Assembly: GCA_041660385.1 (NCBI GenBank)
Contig: JBAZWJ010000036.1
Span: forward strand, 1-64,000
Source of the DNA: DYJE01 sp041660385
GTDB lineage: Bacteria > Desulfobacterota > Desulfobacteria > Desulfobacterales > Desulfolunaceae
DNA length: 64,000 nt
Direction: 5' to 3'
The notes beneath the pieces are model-generated. The model was not told the origin of the DNA. It did no database searches and saw nothing but the letters and a program-made list of their open reading frames with translations. Shown one piece after another: positions 50,090-60,391 of this stretch. Position 1 is the first letter of the stretch. The number at the start of each line of letters is the position of its first letter. The translations under genes were made by a program, and so were the position numbers.

Positions 50090-50860
50090 ATGAACATCCT
50101 CGTTCTCATCAAGCAAGTTCCCCAGACCGAAGCGGCGACGGAGATCAATCCGGCGGGTTCCTATATCGAACGAAGCCCTGTGACCCTTTATAAAATGAAT
50201 CGTTTTGACGAATACGCATTGGAAGAGGCCCTTCGCATCAAAGAAACATGCCCCGAAACGCGGGTGGATGTGATCACCCTGGGGCCGGAGCATGCAAAGG
50301 AAGTCATCCGCCGGGCTTACGGCATGGGAGCAGACAACGGAATCCATATTTTAGCCGACAACAGCAATTACCTTGATCCTTCGGCTGTGGCGGCCAGGAT
50401 CGGTGAAGAAGCGGCAAAAGGGAATTACGATTTGATATTTGCCGGAATCATGTCCGAGGACATGATGCAGTCCCAGACCGGGCAGATGGTGGCTGAAGTA
50501 TTGGGACTGCCCTGTGTCTCGTCGGTGGTGGCTCTCACTCTGGACGAAAGAGCCGGAAAAGTCATGGTAAAAAGAGAACTTGAAGGGGGTGTCCGGCATT
50601 CCCTTGAAGCAGACATGCCGGTGGTTCTCACTGTTCAGGCCGGAATCAACACCCCGCGCTATCCCACCCTGTCCAAAGTGCTTAAGGCAAACGGGAAAGA
50701 CATAACAACAATCACCGAAAATCCGGTTCCACCCAGGCAGACATGCGTTCTCATCCGTTATCCCGAAAAACAGAGGGCTGGCGTTGTGGTTGAAGGCAGT
50801 CGCGCCGACAAGGTCCGGGAACTGGCACGGATTCTCCGTCAAAAAAACATTATGAGATAA
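50090..50860 (+). CDS. etfB: Electron-transfer flavoprotein beta subunit
   Basis: 256 aa. Begins MNILVLIKQVPQTEAATEIN, the standard EtfB opening; VDVITLGPEHAKEVIRRAYG and LIFAGIMSEDMMQSQTGQMV continue the Rossmann-like core that binds AMP. Forms the ETF heterodimer that collects electrons from acyl-CoA dehydrogenases. Ribosome site GAAAGAGGTAACC. First gene of etfBA; etfA follows after 11 bases. Confidence 0.96.
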   Translation: MNILVLIKQVPQTEAATEINPAGSYIERSPVTLYKMNRFDEYALEEALRIKETCPETRVDVITLGPEHAKEVIRRAYGMGADNGIHILADNSNYLDPSAVAARIGEEAAKGNYDLIFAGIMSEDMMQSQTGQMVAEVLGLPCVSSVVALTLDERAGKVMVKRELEGGVRHSLEADMPVVLTVQAGINTPRYPTLSKVLKANGKDITTITENPVPPRQTCVLIRYPEKQRAGVVVEGSRADKVRELARILRQKNIMR

Positions 50861-50871
50861 TCGAGGTGACC

Positions 50872-51846
50872 ATGAACGACAAACATATTCTCATCATCGC
50901 CGAACTGGACGAAGACCGTTTGAAACCGGTGACCTTCGAGCTTTCACATCATGCAAAAAACATGGAATCGAACCCGGATAACATCCTCCTTGTGATCACA
51001 GGCACCGCTCCGGGACATGCCGCCAGAGAAGCCTCCGAACGAACCGGACTTGATGTCCTCTGCGTCACAGTCAGCGGAACCGAGTTCATGACAAACGCGA
51101 CCCGAAAAGATGTGGTCGTTTCAGCTGCAAAGCGTTTCAACCCCTCTTACATCCTCTGTCCTCACTCATCCGAGGGAACGGACTACGGCCCAGGTCTTGC
51201 CGTCCGCCTTTCAGCAGCCTGCATCAGCGCCGTGAACGGAATCACAAGGGGTGAGGACGGCTCTCTTTTATTTTCACGGAGCATTTGCGGCGGTCAGTAC
51301 AATGCCTTGATGAAACCCGACACAAAACCCGCTGTAATTCTGGTCCAGCCGGGGTTGTTTCCAACAGAAAAAAACCAGGGCGAACCGGGCCGGATCATAG
51401 CTGAAACATACACCACACAAATAGGCCATATCCGAATGACAGGCATTGAAAAAACCAGGGAATCCTCGTCAGAGCTGGGCCAGGCCAAAGTCATCGTGGC
51501 TGCCGGGCGAGGCGTTGGAAACAAGGAAAATCTCGATGCCATAAGACGTTTCGCTGCCTTGTTTCCCGGAGCCGCCGTGGCCGGTAGCAGACCCCTCATC
51601 GACATGGGCTGGCTGGAATACCGATATCAGGTGGGGATAACCGGAAACGTGGTGTCGCCACCTGTTTACATCGCCTGCGGTATTTCAGGGTCAACCCAGC
51701 ACATCGCCGGAATGGGAACCTCCGGCTACGTAATCGCCATCAACTCCGACCCCCATGCAGCAATTTTCAATGTTTCCGACCTGTGCATCGTGGACGACAT
51801 CATCGGTTTTATTGATGCTTTCGAAGATTTTGAAAAAGAAGAATGA
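50872..51846 (+). CDS. etfA: Electron-transfer flavoprotein alpha subunit
   Basis: 324 aa from the ATG at 50872 behind GAGGTGACC. The C-terminal FAD domain has VIVAAGRGVGNKEN, GSRPLIDMGWLEYRYQVGIT, and ACGISGSTQHIAGMGTSGYV followed by AINSDPHAAIFNVSD, the conserved FAD-contact region. Pairs with EtfB to carry electrons from the dehydrogenases to the quinone pool. Convergent end 23 bases from the lipoprotein gene. Confidence 0.96.
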   Translation: MNDKHILIIAELDEDRLKPVTFELSHHAKNMESNPDNILLVITGTAPGHAAREASERTGLDVLCVTVSGTEFMTNATRKDVVVSAAKRFNPSYILCPHSSEGTDYGPGLAVRLSAACISAVNGITRGEDGSLLFSRSICGGQYNALMKPDTKPAVILVQPGLFPTEKNQGEPGRIIAETYTTQIGHIRMTGIEKTRESSSELGQAKVIVAAGRGVGNKENLDAIRRFAALFPGAAVAGSRPLIDMGWLEYRYQVGITGNVVSPPVYIACGISGSTQHIAGMGTSGYVIAINSDPHAAIFNVSDLCIVDDIIGFIDAFEDFEKEE

Positions 51847-51869
51847 ACGTGGTAATCAGTTTTTTATTA

Positions 51870-53570
51870 TCACATGGTATCCGTCGTAAACCGCACGGTC
51901 TGGTCAAGTGTTGTGATGCCGTCCATGAGCCGGGCGATTTCTTTGGGATACATGAAAAACAAAAAAATGGTTCTCCAGTAGTAACCCACGTAGTTGTTTT
52001 CGTCGGTTTCGTTGTTCAGATTGCCGTCGAAAATGGCGAAAACGTAAACTCCGTCGATGGCGAATGGATTTTGAATGGGAATACGGCTGTCCATGGCCGG
52101 AAGAAGGTCCATACTATAGATATGGCCGCTGTTGCCGGATTCAGGAACGAAAACCGAGCCGAAGCCGATGATGTAATCCATGTCGATAACCGGATTGCTG
52201 TTGATATGAACGCCGTCTTTGTAAACGGCCACAACCGTCGCATGTTCGCCGGGGTCGAGACTGACATCCAGATTGCTTCTCAGATTGGTATCGTCCAGCT
52301 GGAAACGCAAGGATGCCGAATGGTTCACAAGAACCCGGCTCAGCTTGAAATCCTTATCATCACCGGCTTCAATGCGGTTCAACCCTTGAGCAAGAACAAG
52401 ATCCACCGCCATGTCTGCTCTGTTCTGATAATAGCCCACATAATCGCCCACACCCATATCTGGAAAACCAGCCGTGAACTGGCGGTCGAAAAGAGCCAGC
52501 ACCATAACCCGGTCGCCGGGAGCAAGTCCGCTTTTTGAAAGGTCGAAGGCGAAATCCCTTGTACCTGCGGGCATTTTATAAAAATAGGCCACATCGCTCA
52601 TATCACCCCGGATCAATGCGCCGAGGTCCAGAGTGTCGGATGCCCGGACCACTAGAATGAAGATGTTTTTGTTATCAACGTTCAATCCGCTTGACACGTC
52701 CACGGTTCCTGCCATGGAAACGGAATAACCCGACGGCTCTGGAATATCCATGGACAATGTGATGGCGTACCCTGAAACATGGCCGTCCGTGATGGTGATA
52801 AGGCTGGGAAGACCTCCTTCAGCTGAATAAAAACCAAGTCTGTCACCTGCATCCGAGCGATTGTTTCCGTTTCGATCAAGAAAAGCCATGAGGTAGACGT
52901 TTTCCATGGGAACGTTCCGGCCATAGGGAAGGATGGAAAGGGTGTAATCCACCGAACCGGATGTCTTTGGAACCTGGGTATAACCCATGATGGCTTCGGG
53001 ATCAATCCCGCTGATGTCAAGGGTTGAGACATCACCGGCATAAGCGAAAACGGTGAGTGCACCTGTGCCGTCTCCGTCAACCAGGCCACTGACAGTGGCT
53101 TTGAAAGAATAAACTTCTTTGGTCAAGCGTATTTCAATACCGGAATTTTCGCCTTCTGCAAGAAAAAAAGCCGGTGAAAGGGTTTCGGTGTTCAGATAGT
53201 AACCCACCAGATCGCCCACGCCAGGATCGGGAATGCCACCTTTAAAATCGTTGTCCGCGAAGACCACGATGTAAACCGGGTCACCGGGCTTGAGCCCTTT
53301 ACCCGTGAGATCCATAGAAAAATCGCATGTGACCGTATCCAGCGTCTGGATGGAGACCAGAGCATCGGAAAATGAGCCGCTCATTTCTGCCGGGCTCTTG
53401 TCCAGAACAGCAATGAAAACAGGCCCAAGGGATTGGGGAGGTGTGCCTGCAAGTTCCACATGACCGGAAAGGATCATCGAGGGTTGCTGCCCCGTGGATG
53501 CTCCGCAGGAAAAAAGGACGACGGCTAGGGCAAGGAAGATGGTGAGGTGGGTCAGAGATTTCCATGTCAT
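51870..53570 (-). CDS. Large repeat-containing lipoprotein, unknown function
   Basis: 566 aa from the ATG at 53570 behind GGAGGC. Signal peptide with lipobox VLFSCG (near Cys21). The mature protein has four similar units of about 110-130 residues, each ending in a Gly/Tyr motif: VGDLVGYYLNTE, AGDRLGFYSAEG, VGDYVGYYQNRA, DENNYVGYYWRT, preceded by phrases like VYIVVFADNDFKGGIPDPG and VMVLALFDRQFTAGFPDMG. Probably beta-sandwich repeats at the cell surface. No family recognised. Confidence 0.75.
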   Translation of the reverse strand: MTWKSLTHLTIFLALAVVLFSCGASTGQQPSMILSGHVELAGTPPQSLGPVFIAVLDKSPAEMSGSFSDALVSIQTLDTVTCDFSMDLTGKGLKPGDPVYIVVFADNDFKGGIPDPGVGDLVGYYLNTETLSPAFFLAEGENSGIEIRLTKEVYSFKATVSGLVDGDGTGALTVFAYAGDVSTLDISGIDPEAIMGYTQVPKTSGSVDYTLSILPYGRNVPMENVYLMAFLDRNGNNRSDAGDRLGFYSAEGGLPSLITITDGHVSGYAITLSMDIPEPSGYSVSMAGTVDVSSGLNVDNKNIFILVVRASDTLDLGALIRGDMSDVAYFYKMPAGTRDFAFDLSKSGLAPGDRVMVLALFDRQFTAGFPDMGVGDYVGYYQNRADMAVDLVLAQGLNRIEAGDDKDFKLSRVLVNHSASLRFQLDDTNLRSNLDVSLDPGEHATVVAVYKDGVHINSNPVIDMDYIIGFGSVFVPESGNSGHIYSMDLLPAMDSRIPIQNPFAIDGVYVFAIFDGNLNNETDENNYVGYYWRTIFLFFMYPKEIARLMDGITTLDQTVRFTTDTM

Positions 53571-53586
53571 GGGGCAGCCTCCATTT

Positions 53587-54249
53587 TCAGTGGGTTTCAC
53601 AACCCGTTGTGATGCTTTCGATGGTCCGGGCAACGTCCCGGATGCTTTGAAGAAGCAGATAATCGCCTTTATAGTTTTCAGGTCCGGACAATTCGTGGGG
53701 AATCATCAGGCACTTGATGCCCGCTCGGTTGGCCGCCGAAAGCCCCCTTGCCGAATCTTCCACGACCAGGCATTCGTCGCCGCTCACACCGGCGTGGGCC
53801 AGGCCTTTCAGATAGGGTTCGGGATGGGGCTTGGTATTTTCACATTCATCAGAGGTGATCACAAAATCGAAGTACTTGAGAATCCCCGTCTTTTCATGGA
53901 TGATATCAAAATGCTCGCGCTGTGAACTGGTCACAATTCCCATGGCGTAGCGTCCGTGAAGGGCCGAAAGGGTTTCCTCGACTCCGTCGATAAGAGTGTG
54001 GGTGGTCCGGAGATAAGATGAGTAAAGGCTGTTCCGCTGAAGTCTCAAGGGTTCGCAGCCTGAAACATCAAGCCCTCCGGCGGCCATGTAATCGCAGAAC
54101 CCGTATCCCTTCACCAGGGAATAGTCGATGAACTGCTCTTTACTGAGATGAACGCCCAACGACGCCAGCACATCTTTCGTGGCCCTGAAAAAAAACGTTT
54201 CCGTGTCCACGAGAACTCCGTCGTTGTCCCATAATATTGCTTTGATCAT
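53587..54249 (-). CDS. HAD-superfamily phosphatase (CbbY/beta-phosphoglucomutase-like)
   Basis: 220 aa. Catalytic loop LWDNDGVLVDTE (Asp nucleophile and acid/base), motif II VTSSQR, conserved Lys in CENTKPHPEPY, acidic motif VVEDSARGL. Hydrolyses a phosphorylated sugar or similar. Co-transcribed with the DeoR regulator upstream (13-base gap), suggesting a sugar-phosphate role. Confidence 0.93.
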   Translation of the reverse strand: MIKAILWDNDGVLVDTETFFFRATKDVLASLGVHLSKEQFIDYSLVKGYGFCDYMAAGGLDVSGCEPLRLQRNSLYSSYLRTTHTLIDGVEETLSALHGRYAMGIVTSSQREHFDIIHEKTGILKYFDFVITSDECENTKPHPEPYLKGLAHAGVSGDECLVVEDSARGLSAANRAGIKCLMIPHELSGPENYKGDYLLLQSIRDVARTIESITTGCETH

Positions 54250-54262
54250 CTTTCTTCCTTAT

Positions 54263-55060
54263 TCATTCCGTTTCCGGTTCCGGCCCACTGCCGGCAATGT
54301 AAAGGTTGATTCCGGCGTTCTCGATGATTCCCATGAAATCAGGTGTGGGCGGACTATCGGTGAAAAGGGCGCTAACCTCGGAAATATGGCCGATTCGGGC
54401 CATTGCGCCACGGCCAAATTTGCTGTGGTCCGCCACAAGAAAAACCCGCCGGGAGTTGGCCATAATGGCCCGTGTGACCCGGACTTCGTTGTAATCAAAA
54501 TCGATGAGAGTTCCGTCGGGATCAATTCCGGCAACGCTGATAATGCCAAAATCCACCTTGAACTGCTTGATGAAGTCAACCGTCGCGTCTCCAAGAATCC
54601 CCAGGTCATGGTTTCGAACGATTCCCCCTGTGATAAAAATCTCGAAATCTTCGTTAGCGGAAAGGATGGACACCACGTTCATGTTATTGGTGATCACCCG
54701 AATGCCCGTTTTGGAAAGAAGGGCTTTGGCCACCTCTTCGGTGGAGGTTCCGATATCAAGAAAAAGAGAAGCGTTGTTTGGAATGTGCTTGGCCACCAGT
54801 TTCGCCACCCGGTGCTTTTCTTCGGATCGCAACGTCCGGCGCTCCGAATAGGAGTAATTGCTGACGCTTGTGTTGGGTCCCGCGCCACCATGATATCGCC
54901 GAAGAAGCCCGTCATCGCTTAATTTATTGATGTCGCGCCGGATGGTCTGGGGTGTGACATCGAAATGCTGGGAAAGGCGTTCGATGGACACATAGCCTTT
55001 TTCCTCGACCATGCTGATGATCTGTTTCTGACGCGGCGGTATTTTCTTTTCCACAGTCAC
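54263..55060 (-). CDS. DeoR-family transcriptional regulator
   Basis: 265 aa. N-terminal HTH: QIISMVEEKGYVSIERLSQH and VTPQTIRRDINKLSDDGLLR, followed by the sugar-phosphate-sensing domain (ASLFLDIGTSTEEVAKALL, VITNNMNVVSIL, FIKQFKVDFGIISVAGIDPD). Normally represses a sugar-catabolic operon and is relieved by a phosphosugar; the co-transcribed HAD phosphatase fits. Confidence 0.94.
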   Translation of the reverse strand: MTVEKKIPPRQKQIISMVEEKGYVSIERLSQHFDVTPQTIRRDINKLSDDGLLRRYHGGAGPNTSVSNYSYSERRTLRSEEKHRVAKLVAKHIPNNASLFLDIGTSTEEVAKALLSKTGIRVITNNMNVVSILSANEDFEIFITGGIVRNHDLGILGDATVDFIKQFKVDFGIISVAGIDPDGTLIDFDYNEVRVTRAIMANSRRVFLVADHSKFGRGAMARIGHISEVSALFTDSPPTPDFMGIIENAGINLYIAGSGPEPETE

Positions 55061-55310
55061 GGCTCCTATGAGTGGTTTGAACGATATTTATGTCAACGGC
55101 TATAACATTCCTTGCGATAATCCTCAAGGTTCATGATATTTGAACAAACTGAATTCGTTAGCACAAACGCAACAGTTAAATACAATCTTGTTTAAACAGC
55201 TGCCTTCAGGTATATTATTCGATACATTTCAACGAAAACCAGCATAGTTCATCGTTGATGAACTCGTAAAAAGTATCCTGATTGTTCATACCGCTAAGGA
55301 AAAAAGCTCC

Positions 55311-58300
55311 ATGGAAAAAATGATTTCCCGAGGGACAAAAATACATGCCCGTCTGACATCACAGATAATGTTATCCCTTTCCATCGTCTTCCCTCTCCTC
55401 AGTCTTCTGGGCTGGATCTCAGGAATGAGAATTCTGGCAAGCTGGGGCAGGGAATTCAATCCCATGGCACCCGGTTCCGCCATCTGTTTTCTGATCCTGT
55501 CGTGTTTTCTTCTCAGAATCATCCGGCCCGTGGACGGCCCTGTGGAAAGTCGCGGCGCCCTTTATGCCGGGGCACTTGTGTCTTTTTACGGCTTTCTTGT
55601 GTTTTTCGCCCGGATTACGTCTATACCGGTGAACCCGGACGAAGCGATTTTTAAGGCCCTCAAAATCATGGAAGCGAACCATATTGGAAGCATGTCTCTG
55701 CCCACAGGTTTACTTTTTCTGATATCAGGCCTTTCGCTGGTCGCTCTTATCAAGGGCCTTCCGCGCAACAGCCGTGCTGCCATATGGCTGACTCTGTCCG
55801 GCTCTCTGGGTTTTATGGTTTTTTTCTCCGGGGGAATTGTTATTCTGTATTATTTTCTCGGCCAACCCTTGCACACCGTCAATACCATCGTTCCTCCCTC
55901 TCTGCCCACCGCCTTTTCATTCCTTTTTCTGGGCTGCTGTCTTACAACAATCGCTGTACTTCACGGCCCTGCCTCGGGGCGCTGGTACAGAACGCTGAAC
56001 GATATGCCCATTGGCACCCAGCTCTATCTCGGGATAGGTATGGGGCTGACTTTCGTGTTCGTTCTCGGGGCTGTTTCCTGGAGACAGACAGACCTGCTCT
56101 GGCTTCAGACCCAAACCCTGTATAACCACCCCCTTCAGGTCCGAAAAGCTCTTGGCACCCTTGAATCAGACATTCTGACCATCCATCGGGGCATGAAAGA
56201 TTTGCTGCTGAATGAGGATGACAGAATCAGAGAAAACATCCTTCTGGATATTGAAAGCAGCAAAGCAGATGCTTTTAAACAGATCGACATACTGAATGAG
56301 CGTTTCCTTGGCCCCCATGACGACATTATGGAGATACACAACGATTTTATTATATGGAACGTCATACATGACGAAACCATCCGAATGATACGGATGGGGA
56401 ATATTGCCGCCGCTTTGGATCGCACTATGAAGGACGGTATTGGGGGAAAACAGGCCAACATATTAATGGCACATATCAAGGTGGTGGATGACTTTGCTAA
56501 AAATAAAGCCCTCCAGCTTTATGATTCGGCGACTGCCCAGAAACGCTCAATGAACCGACAACTCCTTATCATCATAGGTTTCATCCTTCTTGTGGCTTTT
56601 ATCATTTCTTTACGTCTGATGAAAGGCATCAATGAGCCGATCAAGCATCTTGCAGATGTGGCCAGACAGCTGCGTGACGGTACACTGGAAGCCCGGAGTA
56701 ACTATGTATCAGCCAATGAATTCGGCGTTCTTTCAGACACGTTCAACAGTCTGGCAGAAAAACTGGAAGCCCAGATGCTCCTTAATGAAAAAACAACCCG
56801 GATCACCTCTGTCATGCTCCGGGAATCCGAGGCACACTCTTTCTGCCGTGAACTGATCACCGCGCTTGTCCGTCACACCGATTCCTGCATGGGCGCCGTG
56901 TATCTCCTGGATCCTGATAAAGCCCTGTACGAGCATTTCGAATCCATCGGATTATCGGAAAAAAGCCCGCGTTCTTTTTCAGCAGACACCCTTGCCGGTG
57001 AATTCGGTCTTGCTGTATCCACTGGACGTCTCCATCGGATTACCAGTATCCCAGAAGACACACACTTCACTTTTGCCACAGTTGCCGGAGACATCAAACC
57101 CAAGGAAATCATCACCATTCCCCTGGTATCCAAACTTGGAACCCTGACCGTGCTGTCTCTTGCGAGTATTTATGGTTACAAGATCGAAGCCATCCGGTTG
57201 ATTGAAGGGCTGATAGACACGATCACCGCCCGGATGAACGGTGTTCTGGCTTACAAAAAGATTCAGGCCCTCTCGGAAGATCTGGAAGAAAGAAACCGTC
57301 TGCTTCAGACCCAGCAGGAAGAACTGCGGGTCGCCAATGAAGAACTGGAGGAGCAGACCAAACGTCTGTTGCAGTCTGAAGAGGAACTCAAGGCCCAGCA
57401 GGAAGAGCTACAGGTTTCCAACGAGGAACTTGAAGAAAAAACCAATCTTCTTGACCGCCAGAAACAGGAAATCGAAAAGGCCCGGAAAAGAATTGAAGAA
57501 AAAGCCGAGGCCCTGTCTCTGGCCAGCCGGTACAAATCGGAATTTCTTGCGAACATGTCCCACGAACTGCGAACCCCTTTAAACAGCCTCCTCCTTTTAT
57601 CTCAGGGGCTTATGCGTAACAAGGAAGGCAACCTGACAGCGGATCAGGTGGAGTCGGCCCGAATCATTTACGGCGGTGGCAACGAGCTGCTTAATCTCAT
57701 CAACGACATTCTCGATCTTTCAAAAATCGAAGCCGGACGAATCGATCTCCATGTGGGTCTGATCAAGGTGGACGACCTTGTTGAATCCATCCGTGATTCT
57801 TTTCAGAACATGGCTGATGAAAAAGGCATTGATCTTGACATTGTTGTGGCAGATGCTCCTGTTTCCGAGATCCATTCGGACAGCAAGCGTATAGGCCAGA
57901 TCCTTAAGAATCTTGTGGCCAACGCCATCAAATTCACAGAATCAGGGGGCGTCACAGTTGTTTTCGGTCGTCCCGGAGAAGACTCCGATCTTTCCGCAAG
58001 TGGGCTTGCAAAAGCCCGGTGCCTGGCCATCACCGTCAGCGACACCGGCATAGGCATCGCCCCGGAACTGCATTCCATCATCTTCGATGCGTTCAAGCAG
58101 GCTGATGGCAGCACATCCAGGAGATACGGCGGCACAGGGCTCGGGCTTTCCATTTCAAAACAGCTTGCGGCTCTTCTCGGCGGTGAAATCCAGCTTCAAA
58201 GCGAACCGGGAAAAGGATCCGTGTTCACCCTTTATCTTCCTTTATCTGCTCCTGATAAATCGGATAAATCTGGGGTTCGACCTGCTCCGGCAGCGTCTCC

Positions 58301-59552
58301 CGTGCCCGTTCCGAAACGAAAACCTGCCATGGTAACCAGGCCGGTCCACCTGGACGATGACCGTGAAAAGATAAAAACCGCAGACCGGATCATGCTTGTC
58401 ATTGAGGATGATGCCGATTTCGCACGACTGTTACGCCAGACATGTCATGAAAAGGGATTCAAGTGTCTGCTCACGCCAACAGGCCAAGAGGGAATCGAGC
58501 TTGCCGAGCAATATCTGCCCTCAGCTGTGATCCTTGATCTCGGTCTTCCTGACATGGACGGATGGTCTGTCCTTTCGGCCCTTAAAGAAAACATAAAAAC
58601 CCGGCACATCCCGGTTCATATCGTTTCCGCCGAAGATGCCTCCACAAAATCCATTCACAAAGGTGCCGTGGGTCATGCCACAAAACCAATAAACCAGGAG
58701 GTTCTTGAAAATACGTTCCAAAGACTTGAAGAAATGGCTGTGGGTAAACCCAAGCGCCTTCTTGTGGTGGACGATGACGCCATCATCCGGCGAGAAACCA
58801 TGAGGCTGATCGGAAACGGCGATGTCACCGCCTTTGAAGCGGAAAACGGGGAACAGGCTATTGCCGCTCTCCGTTCAGAGAAATTTGACTGCATGATTCT
58901 TGATCTTGGCTTGCCGGATATGGATGGCGGGGAGCTTCTTAGTCGTCTTGAGCGGGAAGGAATTCCCGTTCCGCCTGTTGTCATCTACACAGCCAGGGAA
59001 CTCACCATGAATGAAGAGGAATCCATACGGGAACGGGCAGAATCCATTGTGATCAAGGATGTCCGTTCCCAGGAACGACTTCTGGACGAAGTGTCTCTGT
59101 TTCTCCACCGCGTGGTGAGCCAGATGCCCGAAAAAAACAGGGAGGTCATCCGGAGTCTCCATGATACGGAAGCGATTTTCAAAGACAGAAAAGTGCTGGT
59201 GGTGGATGATGACATGCGGACCACCTTCGCCGTTTCCCGCCTTCTTTCAGAAAAAGGTATGAAAACCGTGAAGGCGGAAAACGGAGAGCGGGCCTTACGA
59301 GTTCTTGACGAACACCCGGACATGGATTTGGTTCTCATGGACATCATGATGCCGGTGATGGACGGGTACGAAACCATGAAACGAATCCGAGCCCAGGAGA
59401 AATTCAAAAACCTACCCATCATCGCCCTAACCGCTAAAGCTATGCCTGAACACCAGGCAAAATGCCTTGCCGCAGGTGCCAGCGATTATATGCCCAAACC
59501 CATTGACGAGGGACGGCTGTTTTCTATGATGCGGGTTTGGTTGTGCAGGTGA
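55311..59552 (+). CDS. Membrane hybrid histidine kinase with HAMP, GAF and three receiver domains
   Basis: 1413 aa. An N-terminal block of about seven membrane helices (18-255) is followed by a four-helix-type periplasmic region (about 260-425), a further TM (LLIIIGFILLVAFIISLRLM), HAMP (447-500), GAF (about 520-650) and a coiled coil with two near-identical QQEELxxxNEELEE units. HisKA has NMSHELRTPLNSLLLL; the ATPase has the GIGIAP and GGTGLGLSISK boxes. Three receivers follow with Asp in VILDLGLPDMDG, MILDLGLPDMDG and VLMDIMMPVMDG. AAGGAAAA precedes the ATG. First gene of a four-gene signalling operon; its stop is 2 bases from cheR. Confidence 0.93.
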   Translation: MEKMISRGTKIHARLTSQIMLSLSIVFPLLSLLGWISGMRILASWGREFNPMAPGSAICFLILSCFLLRIIRPVDGPVESRGALYAGALVSFYGFLVFFARITSIPVNPDEAIFKALKIMEANHIGSMSLPTGLLFLISGLSLVALIKGLPRNSRAAIWLTLSGSLGFMVFFSGGIVILYYFLGQPLHTVNTIVPPSLPTAFSFLFLGCCLTTIAVLHGPASGRWYRTLNDMPIGTQLYLGIGMGLTFVFVLGAVSWRQTDLLWLQTQTLYNHPLQVRKALGTLESDILTIHRGMKDLLLNEDDRIRENILLDIESSKADAFKQIDILNERFLGPHDDIMEIHNDFIIWNVIHDETIRMIRMGNIAAALDRTMKDGIGGKQANILMAHIKVVDDFAKNKALQLYDSATAQKRSMNRQLLIIIGFILLVAFIISLRLMKGINEPIKHLADVARQLRDGTLEARSNYVSANEFGVLSDTFNSLAEKLEAQMLLNEKTTRITSVMLRESEAHSFCRELITALVRHTDSCMGAVYLLDPDKALYEHFESIGLSEKSPRSFSADTLAGEFGLAVSTGRLHRITSIPEDTHFTFATVAGDIKPKEIITIPLVSKLGTLTVLSLASIYGYKIEAIRLIEGLIDTITARMNGVLAYKKIQALSEDLEERNRLLQTQQEELRVANEELEEQTKRLLQSEEELKAQQEELQVSNEELEEKTNLLDRQKQEIEKARKRIEEKAEALSLASRYKSEFLANMSHELRTPLNSLLLLSQGLMRNKEGNLTADQVESARIIYGGGNELLNLINDILDLSKIEAGRIDLHVGLIKVDDLVESIRDSFQNMADEKGIDLDIVVADAPVSEIHSDSKRIGQILKNLVANAIKFTESGGVTVVFGRPGEDSDLSASGLAKARCLAITVSDTGIGIAPELHSIIFDAFKQADGSTSRRYGGTGLGLSISKQLAALLGGEIQLQSEPGKGSVFTLYLPLSAPDKSDKSGVRPAPAASPVPVPKRKPAMVTRPVHLDDDREKIKTADRIMLVIEDDADFARLLRQTCHEKGFKCLLTPTGQEGIELAEQYLPSAVILDLGLPDMDGWSVLSALKENIKTRHIPVHIVSAEDASTKSIHKGAVGHATKPINQEVLENTFQRLEEMAVGKPKRLLVVDDDAIIRRETMRLIGNGDVTAFEAENGEQAIAALRSEKFDCMILDLGLPDMDGGELLSRLEREGIPVPPVVIYTARELTMNEEESIRERAESIVIKDVRSQERLLDEVSLFLHRVVSQMPEKNREVIRSLHDTEAIFKDRKVLVVDDDMRTTFAVSRLLSEKGMKTVKAENGERALRVLDEHPDMDLVLMDIMMPVMDGYETMKRIRAQEKFKNLPIIALTAKAMPEHQAKCLAAGASDYMPKPIDEGRLFSMMRVWLCR

Positions 59553-59554
59553 TT

Positions 59555-60391
59555 ATGACAAACCAACCCGAAAACCTTGAAGCCATTGAAATTGATCTAC
59601 TGCTGGAAGCGGTGTTCAGGCGGTACGGCTATGATTTCAGATCCTATTCCAGGGCGTCCATTGAGCGGAGAATCCGGCTTTTTCTTTCGGATTCGGGCTG
59701 TGAATCCATATCCGCTCTGATCCCCAGGATTCTCCGTGACGATGTTTTTTTTTCACGCCTTGTACGGTATTTCTCCATTCCCGTCACCGAATTGTTCCGT
59801 GACCCTTTGGTTTATCTTGCCGTGCGTGAGAAGGTGGTTCCCCTTCTCAGAACATGGCCCCATGTGAAAATCTGGCATGCCGGGTGCGCCACAGGAGAAG
59901 AGGTTCATTCTCTGGCCATTGTTCTCAAGGAAGAGGGTCTCTACAACCGGGCCACCATCTATGCCACGGATTTCAATGATGAAGCCCTTGCCACGGCCCG
60001 TGAAGGGATTTACGCCGCCGGAAATCTTAAAGACGCCACCCGGAATTATCAACTGGCAGGCGGGAAAAAATCATTTTCCGAATATTACCACGCCCACTAT
60101 GAATCGGCGGCCATGGACGCTTCCTTACGTGAACGGGTGGTTTTTTCAAGCCACAACCTTGCTTCAGACGGCGTGTTCGGGGAAATGCACCTGGTGTTCT
60201 GCCGGAACGTGATGATCTATTTTAACCGGGACCTTCAAAACAGGGCCCTGGGACTTTTTACGGAAAGCCTTGTCCATGGAGGTTTTCTGTGTCTTGGGTC
60301 AAAAGAAACCCTTCGATTCAGCCAGGTTGATGACCGGTTCGATGTGGTGGATGAAAAAGCGCGGATATACAAAAAAAAGAGAGGCACATGA
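59555..60391 (+). CDS. cheR: CheR-type protein glutamate methyltransferase
   Basis: 278 aa from ATG 59555 (AGGTGA directly upstream overlaps the kinase stop). CheR N-terminal helices (YGYDFRSYSRASIERRIRLF) and the SAM domain with IWHAGCATGEEVHSLAIVL, ATDFNDEALATAREGIY and LVFCRNVMIYFNRDLQNRAL. Normally methylates chemoreceptors; here no receptor, CheA or CheW is in the operon, so it may act on a kinase or other partner. Overlaps cheB by four bases. Confidence 0.94.
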   Translation: MTNQPENLEAIEIDLLLEAVFRRYGYDFRSYSRASIERRIRLFLSDSGCESISALIPRILRDDVFFSRLVRYFSIPVTELFRDPLVYLAVREKVVPLLRTWPHVKIWHAGCATGEEVHSLAIVLKEEGLYNRATIYATDFNDEALATAREGIYAAGNLKDATRNYQLAGGKKSFSEYYHAHYESAAMDASLRERVVFSSHNLASDGVFGEMHLVFCRNVMIYFNRDLQNRALGLFTESLVHGGFLCLGSKETLRFSQVDDRFDVVDEKARIYKKKRGT

